Numbered from the stretch's first letter, positions 8,190 to 18,103 are shown. The stretch is DNA of 51,436 bases from Tissierellia bacterium KA00581 (GCA_001552895.1 KQ959658.1:1-51436); one strand, 5' to 3'. Made by a program: numbers and translations. The notes: a model not told the origin generated them from the letters alone.

Positions 8190-11100
8190 TTAATTAGCAT
8201 TTTTATCCTGTTCTAAATTTTCAACATATTGACCAACAATATCACGAATAACTGGTCCACAAAAAACACCAGTTCCTCCTTGAATTATAACTGTTGCAAT
8301 AGCAATTTCAGGTTTTTTATAAGGTGCAAAAGCTACAGTCCATGCGTAGTTATCATATGGTTTTTTAGTTACAGGATTTATACCGCTTTTTTCTGCAGTT
8401 CCAGTTTTATTTCCAATTTCGATAGGTAAATTTTTATATATTTCATGATTTGCTGGAACTTTAGAAGCTAAATTCATTCCATCCAATATATCTTGTAAAT
8501 TAACTTTATTAAAGTCTGATTTTTTACTTTCAGGATTATTTATAAAAGATGTATTTTTATTATCAAATGAAATTATTTTTTCTATTATAGACGTTTTAAC
8601 TTGACTGCCTCCGTTTGCAATCATAGCCATAAGTCTTGCCATTTGTATTGTAGTATAAGAATTTTGACCTTGACCAATTACGGTATTTAAAGAATCTGAA
8701 TCTGACCAATTTGCTTGATTTAAATAATCAAATTTTATAATATCCGCTAAAGAGGCTTTTGTTTCAGGTAATATTGTTTGTGCATCAAGATTCATTTCTT
8801 CAAGTCTGTTTATTATATCATTTCTTGATGGAATAGGTGTTTCATCTGCCCAGCTAACAATTTTTTCTATAATATCGTTAAAATCATAATCTTCTTTAGT
8901 TTTTTCTTTTTTTATATACTTTTCTATATTTTCTTCTAATTTTTGTTTTAACAATATTTTTGTAAGAGATTTTTTTGTATTAGGATCTGGTACAACACCT
9001 TTACTTTCAGCTGGAATATTAATTTCTATACCTGTTTTACTGCCAAGTCCAAGTTCTGTTGCAGTTTTTACTATATCGCTTATTTCAACTTTAACTCCAG
9101 TTTTTTTACCACTATTAGGGTCTTTTCCTAAAGCTAAAGCGTAAAAATAATAGTTACAGCTATCTCTTATTGCAGTTTTTAGTGTTTCAGGTCCATGCAT
9201 TCCTTTATATTGATTCCATATCCAACAACCAAATTTTGTATCTCCTAAATTTAAATATCCTTGACAATTAATTGCTTCATTTGGATTAAGTCCTTTTTGA
9301 AGTGCTGCAAGAGATGTTACTAATTTAAAGGTAGAACCGGGCTGAGAAATACTTTGTATAGCATTATTATATAGAGGTTTAGGTGCTAGAAAATCTTTAT
9401 CATCTTCTGGCGATAAACTTATCCAATCACTATTTGATATTCCCGTTACAAAAAGATTTGGATCATATGAAGGATAACTTGCAAGTGCCAAAACTTTTCC
9501 CGTTTTAACATCTAGAACAACTGTTGCTCCACTTTTTGCATTAGGATATGTTTCATTAGGTGTATATTTTCCCCATTTACTTTCATATTCACTATGCGTT
9601 CTTACAGAATCAATAGTCTTTTTAAGAGATTCTTCTGCCATTTTTTGAAGTCGTAAATCTATTGATAAATATACATTTTTTCCAGGCTTTGCATCTTTTT
9701 GTAAAATGGTTTCAGTTCTATTTCCTCTATTATCAACCATTACTCTTTTAAAACCATCATCGCCTTTTAAAGATATTTCTTGACTTTCTTCAATACCAGT
9801 TTTACCTATAAGACTATCTGTTGAATATCCTTTTTTAGTATTATATTTTTCTATTTCATCTTTTTGTGAAATTTTACCGATATATCCTAATATATGTGAA
9901 GCCACATTCCCATTAGGATAATATCTTACAGGTTCCATAGAAACAGAAATTCCATGATTATTAGAAAAAGTTTCTTTTATATTTGACGTACATATATCAG
10001 AAATACCGTATGTTAAATTTATAGGTAAATAAGCCTTATCTCCTTGTAATTCCATCATTCTAATAATTTTTAAATAATTATATGTTTCATAATCTGATAA
10101 ATTTTCTATTTTATAATATTTTTTTAAAGCAGTATATAAGTTATCTACTTTAAAATCTGATTTTAAATTATATCTTTGAGCAATTTCTCTTCTTTCTTTT
10201 TCATAGATATATTCAAATTTTCTATTTTTTTTAATTTTACTAATTGCAATTTTCAAAATTTTATTTTCATTTGAATTTACAACTTGACAAACTAAAGAAA
10301 CATCTTCTGATAATATAAAATCTTTTAAAATTTTATTTTTTTCGGCTAAATCTATTAAATGATTTAAAGCGGTAACGTTACTATCTTCATCTTTTATATA
10401 TGAAAATTCAACTCTTTCTTGTCCATCTTCATCAGAAACTATGGAAAAATCAACATTTACATCGACTTTATTTTCCTTTAATTTATCTATCAAAATTTTA
10501 GCAGGTATTATTTTTTTATTCTTATCTTTTTGTACATAGACATATTTAAGTACCTTATCTAAAGTAAATTTTCTAACCATGTTGTAAAAATCATCTTCTG
10601 TTGAAGAATCTAAAGTTACTTTTGAATTTTGTTTATTTAATTTTGATTTTATTATTAAATAGTCATATATATTTTTATCCATAATAGGCTCTAACTTAAT
10701 ATTTTCTAAAAGATTTTTAGACTTTAACATATCATAAATAAGTTTTCTTGCCATTGGTTCATCTAAAATTTTTCTAATAATAGATTTATCATCTTTTACC
10801 AAACTTTCAACATGTTCATATATTCCCTTAGATAAATCTTTATCTTTAGCATATTCATCATATTTTTTTCCTTTAGAAAAAGCAATTTCTCCAGAATTTA
10901 CATAAAAAAAATCACAAGGAATATAAATTCCTTTAAATTGTAAATTTCTAATAACATTTTTAATTACATAATATGAAAAATCAGAAGATTGAGTTTTTTC
11001 TATTTTCAACTTTAAAACATCTAAAACTAGATTATTTTTCATAATTATATCCAAAACTTTTTCTTTTGGACTTTTTTCTTCTGTAAAATAATCTGTATTC

Positions 11101-11504
11101 GATTTATAGACAAAATAGTTATATCCTATAAAATAATCGTCATTATCCCATGAAGCTCCGTCATTACTTAAATACTTTACAAGTTTTTTTATATTTTCTA
11201 TTTTTTGATCATTATCAAGTCTATTAAATTCATCTTTTAGTATTTGTACTGCAGGTGTTGACTTTACCCCTGCTAAAAGTTTACCATTTCTATCATAAAT
11301 ATTTCCACGAGGAGCTGTAACTTTTATATCTTTTAATCTATTATTGTCCGATTTATTTCTATAATTATCACCATTTATTATAGTTAAGTTAAATAATTTA
11401 AAAACTAGTAATGCCATTAGTATAAATAACACATAATAAACAATGCTATATCTAAGTTGTCTATCTTTTATCTTATTTATTTTATTTTTATCAAAAATTT
11501 TCAT
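8190..11504 (-). CDS. mrdA: Penicillin-binding protein 2, class B transpeptidase, extended form
   Basis: Peptidoglycan transpeptidase of the elongation (Rod) complex. One membrane helix (about residues 20-42) precedes the class B N-terminal motif PRGNIYDRNG (65-74). The transpeptidase triad is intact: STFK with nucleophile Ser724, SCN at 782-784 and KTG at 1033-1035. The length of 1104 residues compares with about 600-700 for typical PBP2. The surplus lies in a charged, Lys-rich region between about 90 and 560 and in roughly 90 extra residues between the SxN and KTG motifs. Last gene after mreB-mreC-mreD, 9 nt beyond mreD, which supports the Rod assignment. Confidence 0.93.
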   Translation of the reverse strand: MKIFDKNKINKIKDRQLRYSIVYYVLFILMALLVFKLFNLTIINGDNYRNKSDNNRLKDIKVTAPRGNIYDRNGKLLAGVKSTPAVQILKDEFNRLDNDQKIENIKKLVKYLSNDGASWDNDDYFIGYNYFVYKSNTDYFTEEKSPKEKVLDIIMKNNLVLDVLKLKIEKTQSSDFSYYVIKNVIRNLQFKGIYIPCDFFYVNSGEIAFSKGKKYDEYAKDKDLSKGIYEHVESLVKDDKSIIRKILDEPMARKLIYDMLKSKNLLENIKLEPIMDKNIYDYLIIKSKLNKQNSKVTLDSSTEDDFYNMVRKFTLDKVLKYVYVQKDKNKKIIPAKILIDKLKENKVDVNVDFSIVSDEDGQERVEFSYIKDEDSNVTALNHLIDLAEKNKILKDFILSEDVSLVCQVVNSNENKILKIAISKIKKNRKFEYIYEKERREIAQRYNLKSDFKVDNLYTALKKYYKIENLSDYETYNYLKIIRMMELQGDKAYLPINLTYGISDICTSNIKETFSNNHGISVSMEPVRYYPNGNVASHILGYIGKISQKDEIEKYNTKKGYSTDSLIGKTGIEESQEISLKGDDGFKRVMVDNRGNRTETILQKDAKPGKNVYLSIDLRLQKMAEESLKKTIDSVRTHSEYESKWGKYTPNETYPNAKSGATVVLDVKTGKVLALASYPSYDPNLFVTGISNSDWISLSPEDDKDFLAPKPLYNNAIQSISQPGSTFKLVTSLAALQKGLNPNEAINCQGYLNLGDTKFGCWIWNQYKGMHGPETLKTAIRDSCNYYFYALALGKDPNSGKKTGVKVEISDIVKTATELGLGSKTGIEINIPAESKGVVPDPNTKKSLTKILLKQKLEENIEKYIKKEKTKEDYDFNDIIEKIVSWADETPIPSRNDIINRLEEMNLDAQTILPETKASLADIIKFDYLNQANWSDSDSLNTVIGQGQNSYTTIQMARLMAMIANGGSQVKTSIIEKIISFDNKNTSFINNPESKKSDFNKVNLQDILDGMNLASKVPANHEIYKNLPIEIGNKTGTAEKSGINPVTKKPYDNYAWTVAFAPYKKPEIAIATVIIQGGTGVFCGPVIRDIVGQYVENLEQDKNAN

Positions 11505-11513
11505 AATTCACCA

Positions 11514-12011
11514 CTAAAATCTAAACTTCTTCTTTTTAAATATCTTTTTTAATAAATAATGACTTGCTATATAAAGTAAAATATTCAAAATAATTTCTAT
11601 AATTATTGAACTTTTAAAATATGAAAAAATTGTCAAATAATTAAAATTTCCAATAATCATATATATTATAGTATTTAAAATCCAATAAAATACAGTTGCT
11701 ATTGCTGTTATTATGCAACCGGAACGAATATCTCCTTTATTTATAGAATCTTCATTATAACCTACTAAAAATCCTATTATATAATAAATCAAAGCTTTAA
11801 TTCCAATAACTTGAGAAAATAACATATCTTCAATTAATCCCATAACAATAGCTGAATATCCAGCAAAATAAGAACCAAAATTCATCGCAACCGCCACAAT
11901 AAATGCTATTGTCATATTTGCAGTTACATTAAAAATACGAAAATTTGGAATTATAGCTATTTGAATAATTATACTTAACAAAAATACTAAAAATATTTTT
12001 AATTTATTCAT
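11514..12011 (-). CDS. mreD: Rod shape-determining membrane protein MreD
   Basis: A small, almost wholly hydrophobic protein (165 aa from the chosen start) with about five membrane segments; it sits between mreC and PBP2 as in other rod-shape operons. The sequence itself is poorly conserved, so the call rests on size, topology and position. I prefer the ATG at 12009-12011 (MNKLKIF), overlapping the mreC stop by 8 nt; a GTG at 12023 would add four residues. Confidence 0.85.
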   Translation of the reverse strand: MNKLKIFLVFLLSIIIQIAIIPNFRIFNVTANMTIAFIVAVAMNFGSYFAGYSAIVMGLIEDMLFSQVIGIKALIYYIIGFLVGYNEDSINKGDIRSGCIITAIATVFYWILNTIIYMIIGNFNYLTIFSYFKSSIIIEIILNILLYIASHYLLKKIFKKKKFRF

Positions 12012-12867
12012 TTTTATCACCACTTTTTAAAACAAAAACTCTAAAAAGTTTTGAAAAATCAACAGGAGATTTTACAAAAACTTTTTTTTCCAAATTATTT
12101 TCAGAAAGTTTTACATCGCTTACCTTACCAATATATAAATCTCTTGGAAATACACTTCCAATACCAGATGTAATAATCTTATCTCCAATTTCAACATCAG
12201 CATCAGATTTATACATAGATCCTAAAAGCGAATCATTTTCTTGTCCACTTATAACGCCATAATCTAAAGACCTTACAACTTTAAAAGAAATATTGTTTGT
12301 GCTATCAACTAAACTTGAAACTTTGCTAAAATTATATCCAACTTCTGTAACTCTACCAACAACTGCCTTTATAGCTTTTTCTTCATCTTCTAATTCAATA
12401 CCTTCTACAACTATATCTCCTACTTTTATATTATCTTTACTTCCTTTATCTATAGTAAATCTAATAAATAAACTACTTGCATCTCTTGCAACAACATATG
12501 CTTTTGTTAAATTTTTCTTATTTTTTAAAGTAAGATTATATTCATTTTTAAGAAATTCTTCTTTTGAAATTACATTTTCCATATCTAAAATTTTCTCTTT
12601 AAGCTTAGTATTTTCAGAAATCAACTTTTCATTTTCTTTTCTAATAGATTGAGTTCCAAATAACTTTTTAAAAAGTTCAACAGAACTTGCAACAGATGTA
12701 TAAAAAATTTTAGAAACAGAACTTGTAACTGTACCAATTGCATTTTCACTTAAATTTAATAAATACGAATTAAAACTACTAATTACAATAATTGAACAAA
12801 GAATTATAACTGTACAGACAAATGAAATCTTCTTTTTTCTTGATTTATGATTTCTAAACCTATTCAT
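12004..12867 (-). CDS. mreC: Rod shape-determining protein MreC
   Basis: The 287-residue protein has a basic N terminus, one membrane helix (FVCTVIILCSIIVISSF), a coiled coil (about 60-105, NEKLISENTKLKEKILDMEN) and a beta-rich domain typical of MreC, with DKGSKDNIKVGDIVV and GIGSVFPRDLYIGKV. It links the cytoplasmic MreB filament to the extracellular synthases. It overlaps the mreB-like stop by 8 nt (AGAGGCAAGATATATG), so translation is coupled. Confidence 0.94.
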   Translation of the reverse strand: MNRFRNHKSRKKKISFVCTVIILCSIIVISSFNSYLLNLSENAIGTVTSSVSKIFYTSVASSVELFKKLFGTQSIRKENEKLISENTKLKEKILDMENVISKEEFLKNEYNLTLKNKKNLTKAYVVARDASSLFIRFTIDKGSKDNIKVGDIVVEGIELEDEEKAIKAVVGRVTEVGYNFSKVSSLVDSTNNISFKVVRSLDYGVISGQENDSLLGSMYKSDADVEIGDKIITSGIGSVFPRDLYIGKVSDVKLSENNLEKKVFVKSPVDFSKLFRVFVLKSGDKNE

Positions 12868-13891
12868 ATATCTTGCCTCTATTTTGTTTTATTTTAATAT
12901 TTTTTTTGTTTTCTACTAATTTTTTAGCTCCTAGACAAGTACAACTTAAACTATTTTCTGTCTTATTAACTAAAACACCAACTTGACTTTGAATATATTC
13001 AACACATCCACTTATATTTGAACAACCACCAGTTAAAAATACTCCATTTTTTAAAACATTTCCTGTCATAGACGGTGGAGTTTTTTCTAAAATAACTTTA
13101 ATAGCATCACAAACAGCATTAAATAAAGGAAATAATGAAGATGTAATATCTTTACCATAAATAACTGCATTTCTTGGCATTCCTGTATTTATATCTCTAC
13201 CAAAAATTGATAGACTATTTGTAATTTTATTTGTCAAAAAAGAAGATAGAGAAATCTTTATATATTCACACGTTTCTTTATCAATCATAAGATCATATTT
13301 GTTTTTTATAATGTTCATAATATCATAATCTACAAAATCTCCACCTATTTCAACAAACTTAGATGCAACAATTCCTCCTAAACTAACAAGTGAAACATCA
13401 ACTGTTCCTCCACCAATATTAACTATTATACTTCCTGATGGGTCAAGAGCTGGAAGATTCATTCCCATTGCAGATGCAACTGCTGCTGGAACGAATTCAA
13501 CACTTCTTGCACCTGCATAAATAACACAATCTTCAATCGCTCTTCTATCAACTTCTGAAATTCCACTTGAAATAGTTATATATATTTTTGGATGAATTAC
13601 AGAAAAATTAGATTTTATTTTTTTTAATAAATTGCTAACCATAACTTCTGCAATCTCAAAATTTATTATTCTACCTGATTTTATAGGATTTAATGTTATT
13701 ATATTATCCAGTGTTTTTCCTTCCATATTTTTAGCACTTTCTCCAACAGCAACTATTTCATAATTAGTTAAATCAACAGCTACAACTGAAGGTTCTATTG
13801 TTTTTATATCCTTTTTTACTGAATATATTAAAGTATTTGACGTACCTAAATCTAAGACTAAATCTTCTCCAAAAAACCATGAAAAAGCCAT
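12860..13891 (-). CDS. mreB: MreB/Mbl-like actin homologue
   Basis: Cytoplasmic actin-fold ATPase that organises lateral wall synthesis. Phosphate-1 loop DLGTSNTLIYS is near residue 13, phosphate-2 motif NIGGGTVDVSLVSLGG near 158-173 and the adenosine motif GVFLTGGCSNISG near 285. Length 343 matches the family. It is more divergent than usual MreB (for example LDPSGSIIVNIGG), so another paralogue (Mbl, MreBH) may exist elsewhere. GAGGG at about 13898 precedes the ATG. It is flanked by radC and mreC, the standard Firmicute order. Confidence 0.93.
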   Translation of the reverse strand: MAFSWFFGEDLVLDLGTSNTLIYSVKKDIKTIEPSVVAVDLTNYEIVAVGESAKNMEGKTLDNIITLNPIKSGRIINFEIAEVMVSNLLKKIKSNFSVIHPKIYITISSGISEVDRRAIEDCVIYAGARSVEFVPAAVASAMGMNLPALDPSGSIIVNIGGGTVDVSLVSLGGIVASKFVEIGGDFVDYDIMNIIKNKYDLMIDKETCEYIKISLSSFLTNKITNSLSIFGRDINTGMPRNAVIYGKDITSSLFPLFNAVCDAIKVILEKTPPSMTGNVLKNGVFLTGGCSNISGCVEYIQSQVGVLVNKTENSLSCTCLGAKKLVENKKNIKIKQNRGKIYE

Positions 13892-13911
13892 ATTTTACCC
13901 TCTTTTCATTA

Positions 13912-14802
13912 TTATATAGCACCATATGCTTTAAGACTTATATGTTTGTTATATCCTATTATTATATGATCTAGAAGTTTTATTCCAACTAAATCTGCTA
14001 CTTCATAAAGTCTTTTTGTTATATTTATATCTTCTTTACTTGGAGTTGGATCTCCACTTGGATGATTATGCAGACAAATTAAACTATTTGCACTGTATTT
14101 TAAAGCATATTTAAAAACTTCTCTTGGATGAACTATGGAAGAATTTAAATCGCCCCTTGAAATTTCATCCCAAGATATTATATTATTTTTTGTATCTAAA
14201 AGAATAACATAAAAATGTTCTTTAAGCTCATCTCTTAATATGTTCATAAAAATATCCGCTACACTTTTTGGAGAATCTACAGTAAAATTCTTAACACTTT
14301 CTTTTATATTTATACGTTTAGAAAGCTCAAGTGCTGCTATTATAGAACTTGCTTTTGATAAACCAATTCCTTTTATTTTTAATAAATCATTTACTGTAAG
14401 TTCGCTTATTCTTTGAAATTTTAAAATATATTTCCATAATTTCTTTGAAATACTAAGAACATCTTCATCTTTAGAGCCACTTCCTAATAGAATAGCCACA
14501 AGTTCATAATCAAAAAGTTTATCCGCTCCAAATTTATATAATTTTTCTCTTGGTTTATCATCTACATTAAGATCTTTTATAGATAAATTTAAATCTGTTT
14601 TAATATCTTTATATTCTACATTTTTTATACTTAAAAGATCTTTATCTACATTATCTTTATTTTTTTTACTTAAATTTTCTTTTAAATTTTCATTAACTTT
14701 ACTTTCAAAAACTTTATTTTGTTCATTTTTAACATTTTTATCTTCCCTATTTAGAAAAATATCTAATTCTTTTAAAAATTCATCATAATCATTATTTAAC
14801 AT
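13912..14802 (-). CDS. radC: RadC family JAB-domain protein with N-terminal extension
   Basis: UPF0758/RadC protein of 296 residues. A helix-hairpin-helix segment (LLKIKGIGLSKASSIIAALE, about 140-160) precedes the JAMM metalloprotease-like domain with His245, His247 and Asp258 in HNHPSGDPTPSKED. Biochemical function of the family is unsettled, and the old DNA-repair label is unreliable. Residues 1-75 form a Lys/Asn/Glu-rich extension absent from typical members of about 225 aa. It overlaps the upstream transporter gene by 11 nt; AAGGAG precedes the ATG. Confidence 0.93.
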   Translation of the reverse strand: MLNNDYDEFLKELDIFLNREDKNVKNEQNKVFESKVNENLKENLSKKNKDNVDKDLLSIKNVEYKDIKTDLNLSIKDLNVDDKPREKLYKFGADKLFDYELVAILLGSGSKDEDVLSISKKLWKYILKFQRISELTVNDLLKIKGIGLSKASSIIAALELSKRINIKESVKNFTVDSPKSVADIFMNILRDELKEHFYVILLDTKNNIISWDEISRGDLNSSIVHPREVFKYALKYSANSLICLHNHPSGDPTPSKEDINITKRLYEVADLVGIKLLDHIIIGYNKHISLKAYGAI

Positions 14803-15289
14803 AATTACTCCTTAAAATTTTATACAAATAATTTGAAATAATGCCAACAATAATACCTGTAAAAACTGCTAAAATTTCTAAAATAGATAAAAAATTAAAA
14901 ACAGAAAATGTATCTAAAAGTAAAGCTGAAATCAAAATCTGAACAAGTACATGAAAAATTGACCCTAATACGCTAATACCAATGATACTAAAAATTTTAC
15001 TAAAATATCTATAAAAAAAATACATAACAGATAAACTTATAAATCCAGCAAAAAAATTATATAAAAAACTTACAGGATTTCCAAGTATTATTACCAAAAG
15101 TAAAGATTTTAAAAAAACAACAAAAAAAGTATCTCTAAATCTAAAAAGTAAAATTGCATTTATTACTATTACATTTGAAAGCCCAAGTCTTACATTTGGA
15201 ATGGGTATAGGAACATAACTTTCCAAAAGTGAAACTATAAGTGCCACACAAACAAATACTGAAATTAAAATTAATTTTTTTATTTTCAT
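14792..15289 (-). CDS. Gx transporter family (HepT component I-like) membrane protein
   Basis: A 165-residue integral membrane protein with about five helices, starting with MKIKKLILISVFVCVALIVS and the family signature PIPNVRLGLSNVIVINAILLF near residues 31-51. It belongs to COG4769, often annotated heptaprenyl diphosphate synthase component I or Gx transporter. The true substrate is unknown; the fold resembles ECF-type S components. It is commonly paired with a NusG-II protein, as here (the start overlaps that gene's stop by one base). Confidence 0.82.
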   Translation of the reverse strand: MKIKKLILISVFVCVALIVSLLESYVPIPIPNVRLGLSNVIVINAILLFRFRDTFFVVFLKSLLLVIILGNPVSFLYNFFAGFISLSVMYFFYRYFSKIFSIIGISVLGSIFHVLVQILISALLLDTFSVFNFLSILEILAVFTGIIVGIISNYLYKILRSNYVK

Positions 15290-15657
15290 TAATTTATCAC
15301 ATCCAAATCATTTTTACTTCTTGATTTTATCTGAATAACAAGTCTGTTTGGCATACAAATAATTGACTGACCAACTTTTTGAATTTTTCCAAATTTTACA
15401 TCAAGTTTATCAGGGCAACTAGCTTCAATAACTCTAACCGAATCCTTATCAACCTCCAAAATATTTAATCCAAAGGATGTTCGGATAGGATATATTTTTT
15501 TTTCATTTCCAAATGTTATTTGTTTAATTTCTTTTCCATTTACTCTTACACTTATATATTTATCATCTGAATGAAAATATCTACTATTAGTGTAAAAAAA
15601 TCCACAAGTAAAAATAAACAAAAGAAAAACAATTAACACAAAATCTCCTTTTTTCAT
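15289..15657 (-). CDS. NusG domain II-containing membrane-anchored protein
   Basis: A 122-residue protein with one N-terminal membrane helix (VLIVFLLFIFTCGFFY) and an extracytoplasmic NusG_II-type domain, recognised by RVIEASCPDKLDVKFG and GQSIICMPNRLVIQI. The first conserved Cys is kept, but the position often occupied by a second Cys (KLC) is Asp. It heads the transcript running to PBP2. Function unknown; it co-occurs with Gx transporters. Confidence 0.82.
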   Translation of the reverse strand: MKKGDFVLIVFLLFIFTCGFFYTNSRYFHSDDKYISVRVNGKEIKQITFGNEKKIYPIRTSFGLNILEVDKDSVRVIEASCPDKLDVKFGKIQKVGQSIICMPNRLVIQIKSRSKNDLDVIN

Positions 15658-15692
15658 TAATACTTCTCCATCATTATTTAACTCTAACCTTA

Positions 15693-15721
15693 ATTTTAAC
15701 AGAATTTACTTTATTTTTCAA
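15693..15721 (-). promoter_or_regulatory. Promoter of the NusG-II...PBP2 operon
   Basis: TTGAAA (15716-15721), 17 nt, TAAAAT (15693-15698) on the minus strand. It is the only clear promoter seen upstream of the seven tightly packed genes down to 8190. Confidence 0.72.
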
Positions 15722-15738
15722 TGTTTTAAATACCAAAA

Positions 15739-15782
15739 AAATAAACTATCTACCAATTTTTTAATTAATAAATAGTTTATTT
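15739..15782 (-). terminator. Terminator after the nucleotidase gene
   Basis: An 11-bp stem (15739-15749 with 15772-15782) with a 22-nt AT-rich loop is followed by TTTTTGGT on the minus strand. The long loop makes it a weaker call. Confidence 0.6.
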
Positions 15783-15785
15783 AAA

Positions 15786-17288
15786 TCAATCAACAATTTT
15801 TAATTTTATATTTTTTTTATCTTCAATAAAAATATTTTTATTTTTCTTTACATAATCAATTAGAATATCTGCGATATCTGTTGTATCTTCTTTTAAAGTT
15901 TTTAAATTTTTAAAAATAGAAAAATTTCCGCCTCCGGTTGCTCTATAATTATTTAAAACCAATTTATATTTTTTATTCTTTATTAAATCTTTATTATCTA
16001 TCTTTATATCAGTTACAAAATTTTTACCTTTTTTAGAAATATTAAAGGTGTAATCTATTCCATCTAGTAAATCATAATTATAAATTTCTCTTTTTGGTTT
16101 TAAAAACTTAGGATTAATTTCTATTTTTTCTTCTTTGACGATCCAATAATCACAAAGTTGTGTTAAATATTTAATTAAATCTTCTCCAGTTATTTCTTTT
16201 AAAACTAAAGTGTTTGGAAATGGATAATTTAAAATCATATCTTTGTATTTTAAAGTTTTACCAAATCCTGGCATAACATCGAAAAGACAACAAGCTGAAA
16301 TATCTGCATTCATTCTTTCTTTTTGAACTTTATTTATAAATGAAACTATAGGGTGTTTAGTTTTTTGAGCTTGTTCTATATCTGAAATATACATTTCAAT
16401 ATTACAAGTTCCAATTTCTTCATCTAGCCAATTTTCAGTTTGTTGTAAAACTTCTTTAAATTCATTTTCCATTTCAAAATCAATATCATAATTTGAAATA
16501 TCTATTAGTTTTGCACAAATACTTTTATCAATAGTAATTTCCATACAAGAAAAACAACCATCAGAACATTGTATAACGACTGTATCATTTATCTTAGAAA
16601 CTAAATTTCTATGTTGATGACCTGTTATTAAAATATCTATTCCTTTAATTTCACTGCAAATTTTATATCCAACATTTTCACCTGTTAATTCTTCTGTTGG
16701 CTCTTTAGTTTCTAAATCTCTTTCAAAACCTCCATGATATACAACTACAACGTAATCTACATCATTTCTAACCTTTTTAACAGCTTTTTTTACTGTTTCA
16801 AAAACATCTAATATTTCTAAATTTTCTAAATTTTTTTTCTTTTCCCAATTATAAATATAATCTGTAACAACACCTATAAATGCTATCTTTTTTTTGTTAA
16901 TTTCAATAATATCTAAATTTCCAATATTTTTATCTTTATATTTTACATTTTCTGTAATACACTTTGCATTATTTTCTTTTACATATCTATATAAAAATTC
17001 ACTTCCGTAGTTAAAATCGTGATTTCCTAAATTAATATAATCACATTTTAAATAATTTAAAGCTTTAGACATTATGTTGTAATTAATATTTGAATTTGCA
17101 AAAGCTACAAGTGGTGTTCCTTGATTTATATCACCATTATCTACATAAATTACATCATTATCTTTTTTTATACTTTTTAGAAAAGTTGAAAATCTTGAAA
17201 GTCCTTTTTTAGATATACTAGATTTTACAAAGTCATAAGCAAGTAAACTTCCATGAACATCTGTTGTAGCTACTATTTTTAAAGACAT
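15786..17288 (-). CDS. Cytoplasmic 5'-nucleotidase / 2',3'-cyclic phosphodiesterase-like enzyme
   Basis: A UshA/CpdB-type bifunctional metallophosphatase of 500 residues. The dinuclear metal motifs are present: TDVHG near residue 10, GDINQG, GNHDFNYG near 88, VVYHGG near 185 and GHQHRN near 223. The C-terminal 5'-nucleotidase domain has YRATGGGNFSIF. Most relatives are secreted, but this one has no signal peptide or anchor. The ATG at 17286-17288 overlaps the PhnE stop (TGATG) and follows AAGGGGG; a TTG one codon earlier is less likely. It is the last gene of the phn-type transport operon, so it may process an imported phosphorylated compound. Confidence 0.88.
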   Translation of the reverse strand: MSLKIVATTDVHGSLLAYDFVKSSISKKGLSRFSTFLKSIKKDNDVIYVDNGDINQGTPLVAFANSNINYNIMSKALNYLKCDYINLGNHDFNYGSEFLYRYVKENNAKCITENVKYKDKNIGNLDIIEINKKKIAFIGVVTDYIYNWEKKKNLENLEILDVFETVKKAVKKVRNDVDYVVVVYHGGFERDLETKEPTEELTGENVGYKICSEIKGIDILITGHQHRNLVSKINDTVVIQCSDGCFSCMEITIDKSICAKLIDISNYDIDFEMENEFKEVLQQTENWLDEEIGTCNIEMYISDIEQAQKTKHPIVSFINKVQKERMNADISACCLFDVMPGFGKTLKYKDMILNYPFPNTLVLKEITGEDLIKYLTQLCDYWIVKEEKIEINPKFLKPKREIYNYDLLDGIDYTFNISKKGKNFVTDIKIDNKDLIKNKKYKLVLNNYRATGGGNFSIFKNLKTLKEDTTDIADILIDYVKKNKNIFIEDKKNIKLKIVD

Positions 17289-18100
17289 CAATACCCCCTT
17301 GCAAGTTTTCTTCTTATTTTATTTGAAAACACTTCTATAATTAAGACTAAAATTATAATTCCAACCAAAATAGAACCAACTTCATTCCATCTATAAGCGT
17401 TCATTGCAAAAATAAGAGGAGCACCTATTCCACCAGCTCCAACAAGTCCAAGAACTGTAGCATCTCTTAAATTCATATCAAACCTGTATATTACAATAGA
17501 TATAAGCTTAGAATAAAGTTGTGGTAAAATACCATATCTTATTTGTTCAATTTTAGTACAACCAATAGCACTAAGAGATTCTATAATTCCAAAATCTAAA
17601 TCTTCAATTACATCAATATAAAGTTTTGTAACCATACCAACAGAAACAACTGACATTGTAAATACACCTGCTAATGCACCAGGACCTGTAACGGCTATAA
17701 ACATAAGCCCATATATAAATGCAGGAACTGTCCTTACACACATAGTTAAAAATTTTCCAATATGAGAAACATATTTTGAAACTATTTTTTTCGCAGATAA
17801 AAAAGCAAAAGGAATAGAAATTATAGCACCTATTATAGTTCCTAAAAATGCAATACAAATTGTTTCAAATAACAAGTAAATAACTCCTTGCTTATCCAAT
17901 CTAAACAAAAATTTCAAATCTGGATTAAGTATTCCAAAAATAATATTTTTAGCAATGGACATAGAATCTCCAACATTTTCTCCTTTTTTTATAGAAAAGG
18001 AAGACCATATCAAAAATAAAACAACTATAATTGTAATAGATAATATGTATATATATGATTTTGGCTCTTTTTTTAATTTTTCTTCAATTTTATTTTCCAT
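17288..18100 (-). CDS. phnE: Phosphonate-type ABC transporter permease (second PhnE)
   Basis: A 270-residue inner-membrane permease with about six helices. The coupling-helix region (EQIRYGILPQL) and the C-terminal motif DATVLGLVGAGGIGAPL are characteristic of PhnE. It starts 4 nt after the first PhnE stop, and GGAG precedes the ATG. The paired, dissimilar PhnE subunits probably form a heterodimeric channel served by one PhnC ATPase. The family moves phosphonates, phosphite or related anions; the exact substrate cannot be read from sequence. Confidence 0.9.
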   Translation of the reverse strand: MENKIEEKLKKEPKSYIYILSITIIVVLFLIWSSFSIKKGENVGDSMSIAKNIIFGILNPDLKFLFRLDKQGVIYLLFETICIAFLGTIIGAIISIPFAFLSAKKIVSKYVSHIGKFLTMCVRTVPAFIYGLMFIAVTGPGALAGVFTMSVVSVGMVTKLYIDVIEDLDFGIIESLSAIGCTKIEQIRYGILPQLYSKLISIVIYRFDMNLRDATVLGLVGAGGIGAPLIFAMNAYRWNEVGSILVGIIILVLIIEVFSNKIRRKLARGY

Positions 18101-18103
18101 ATA

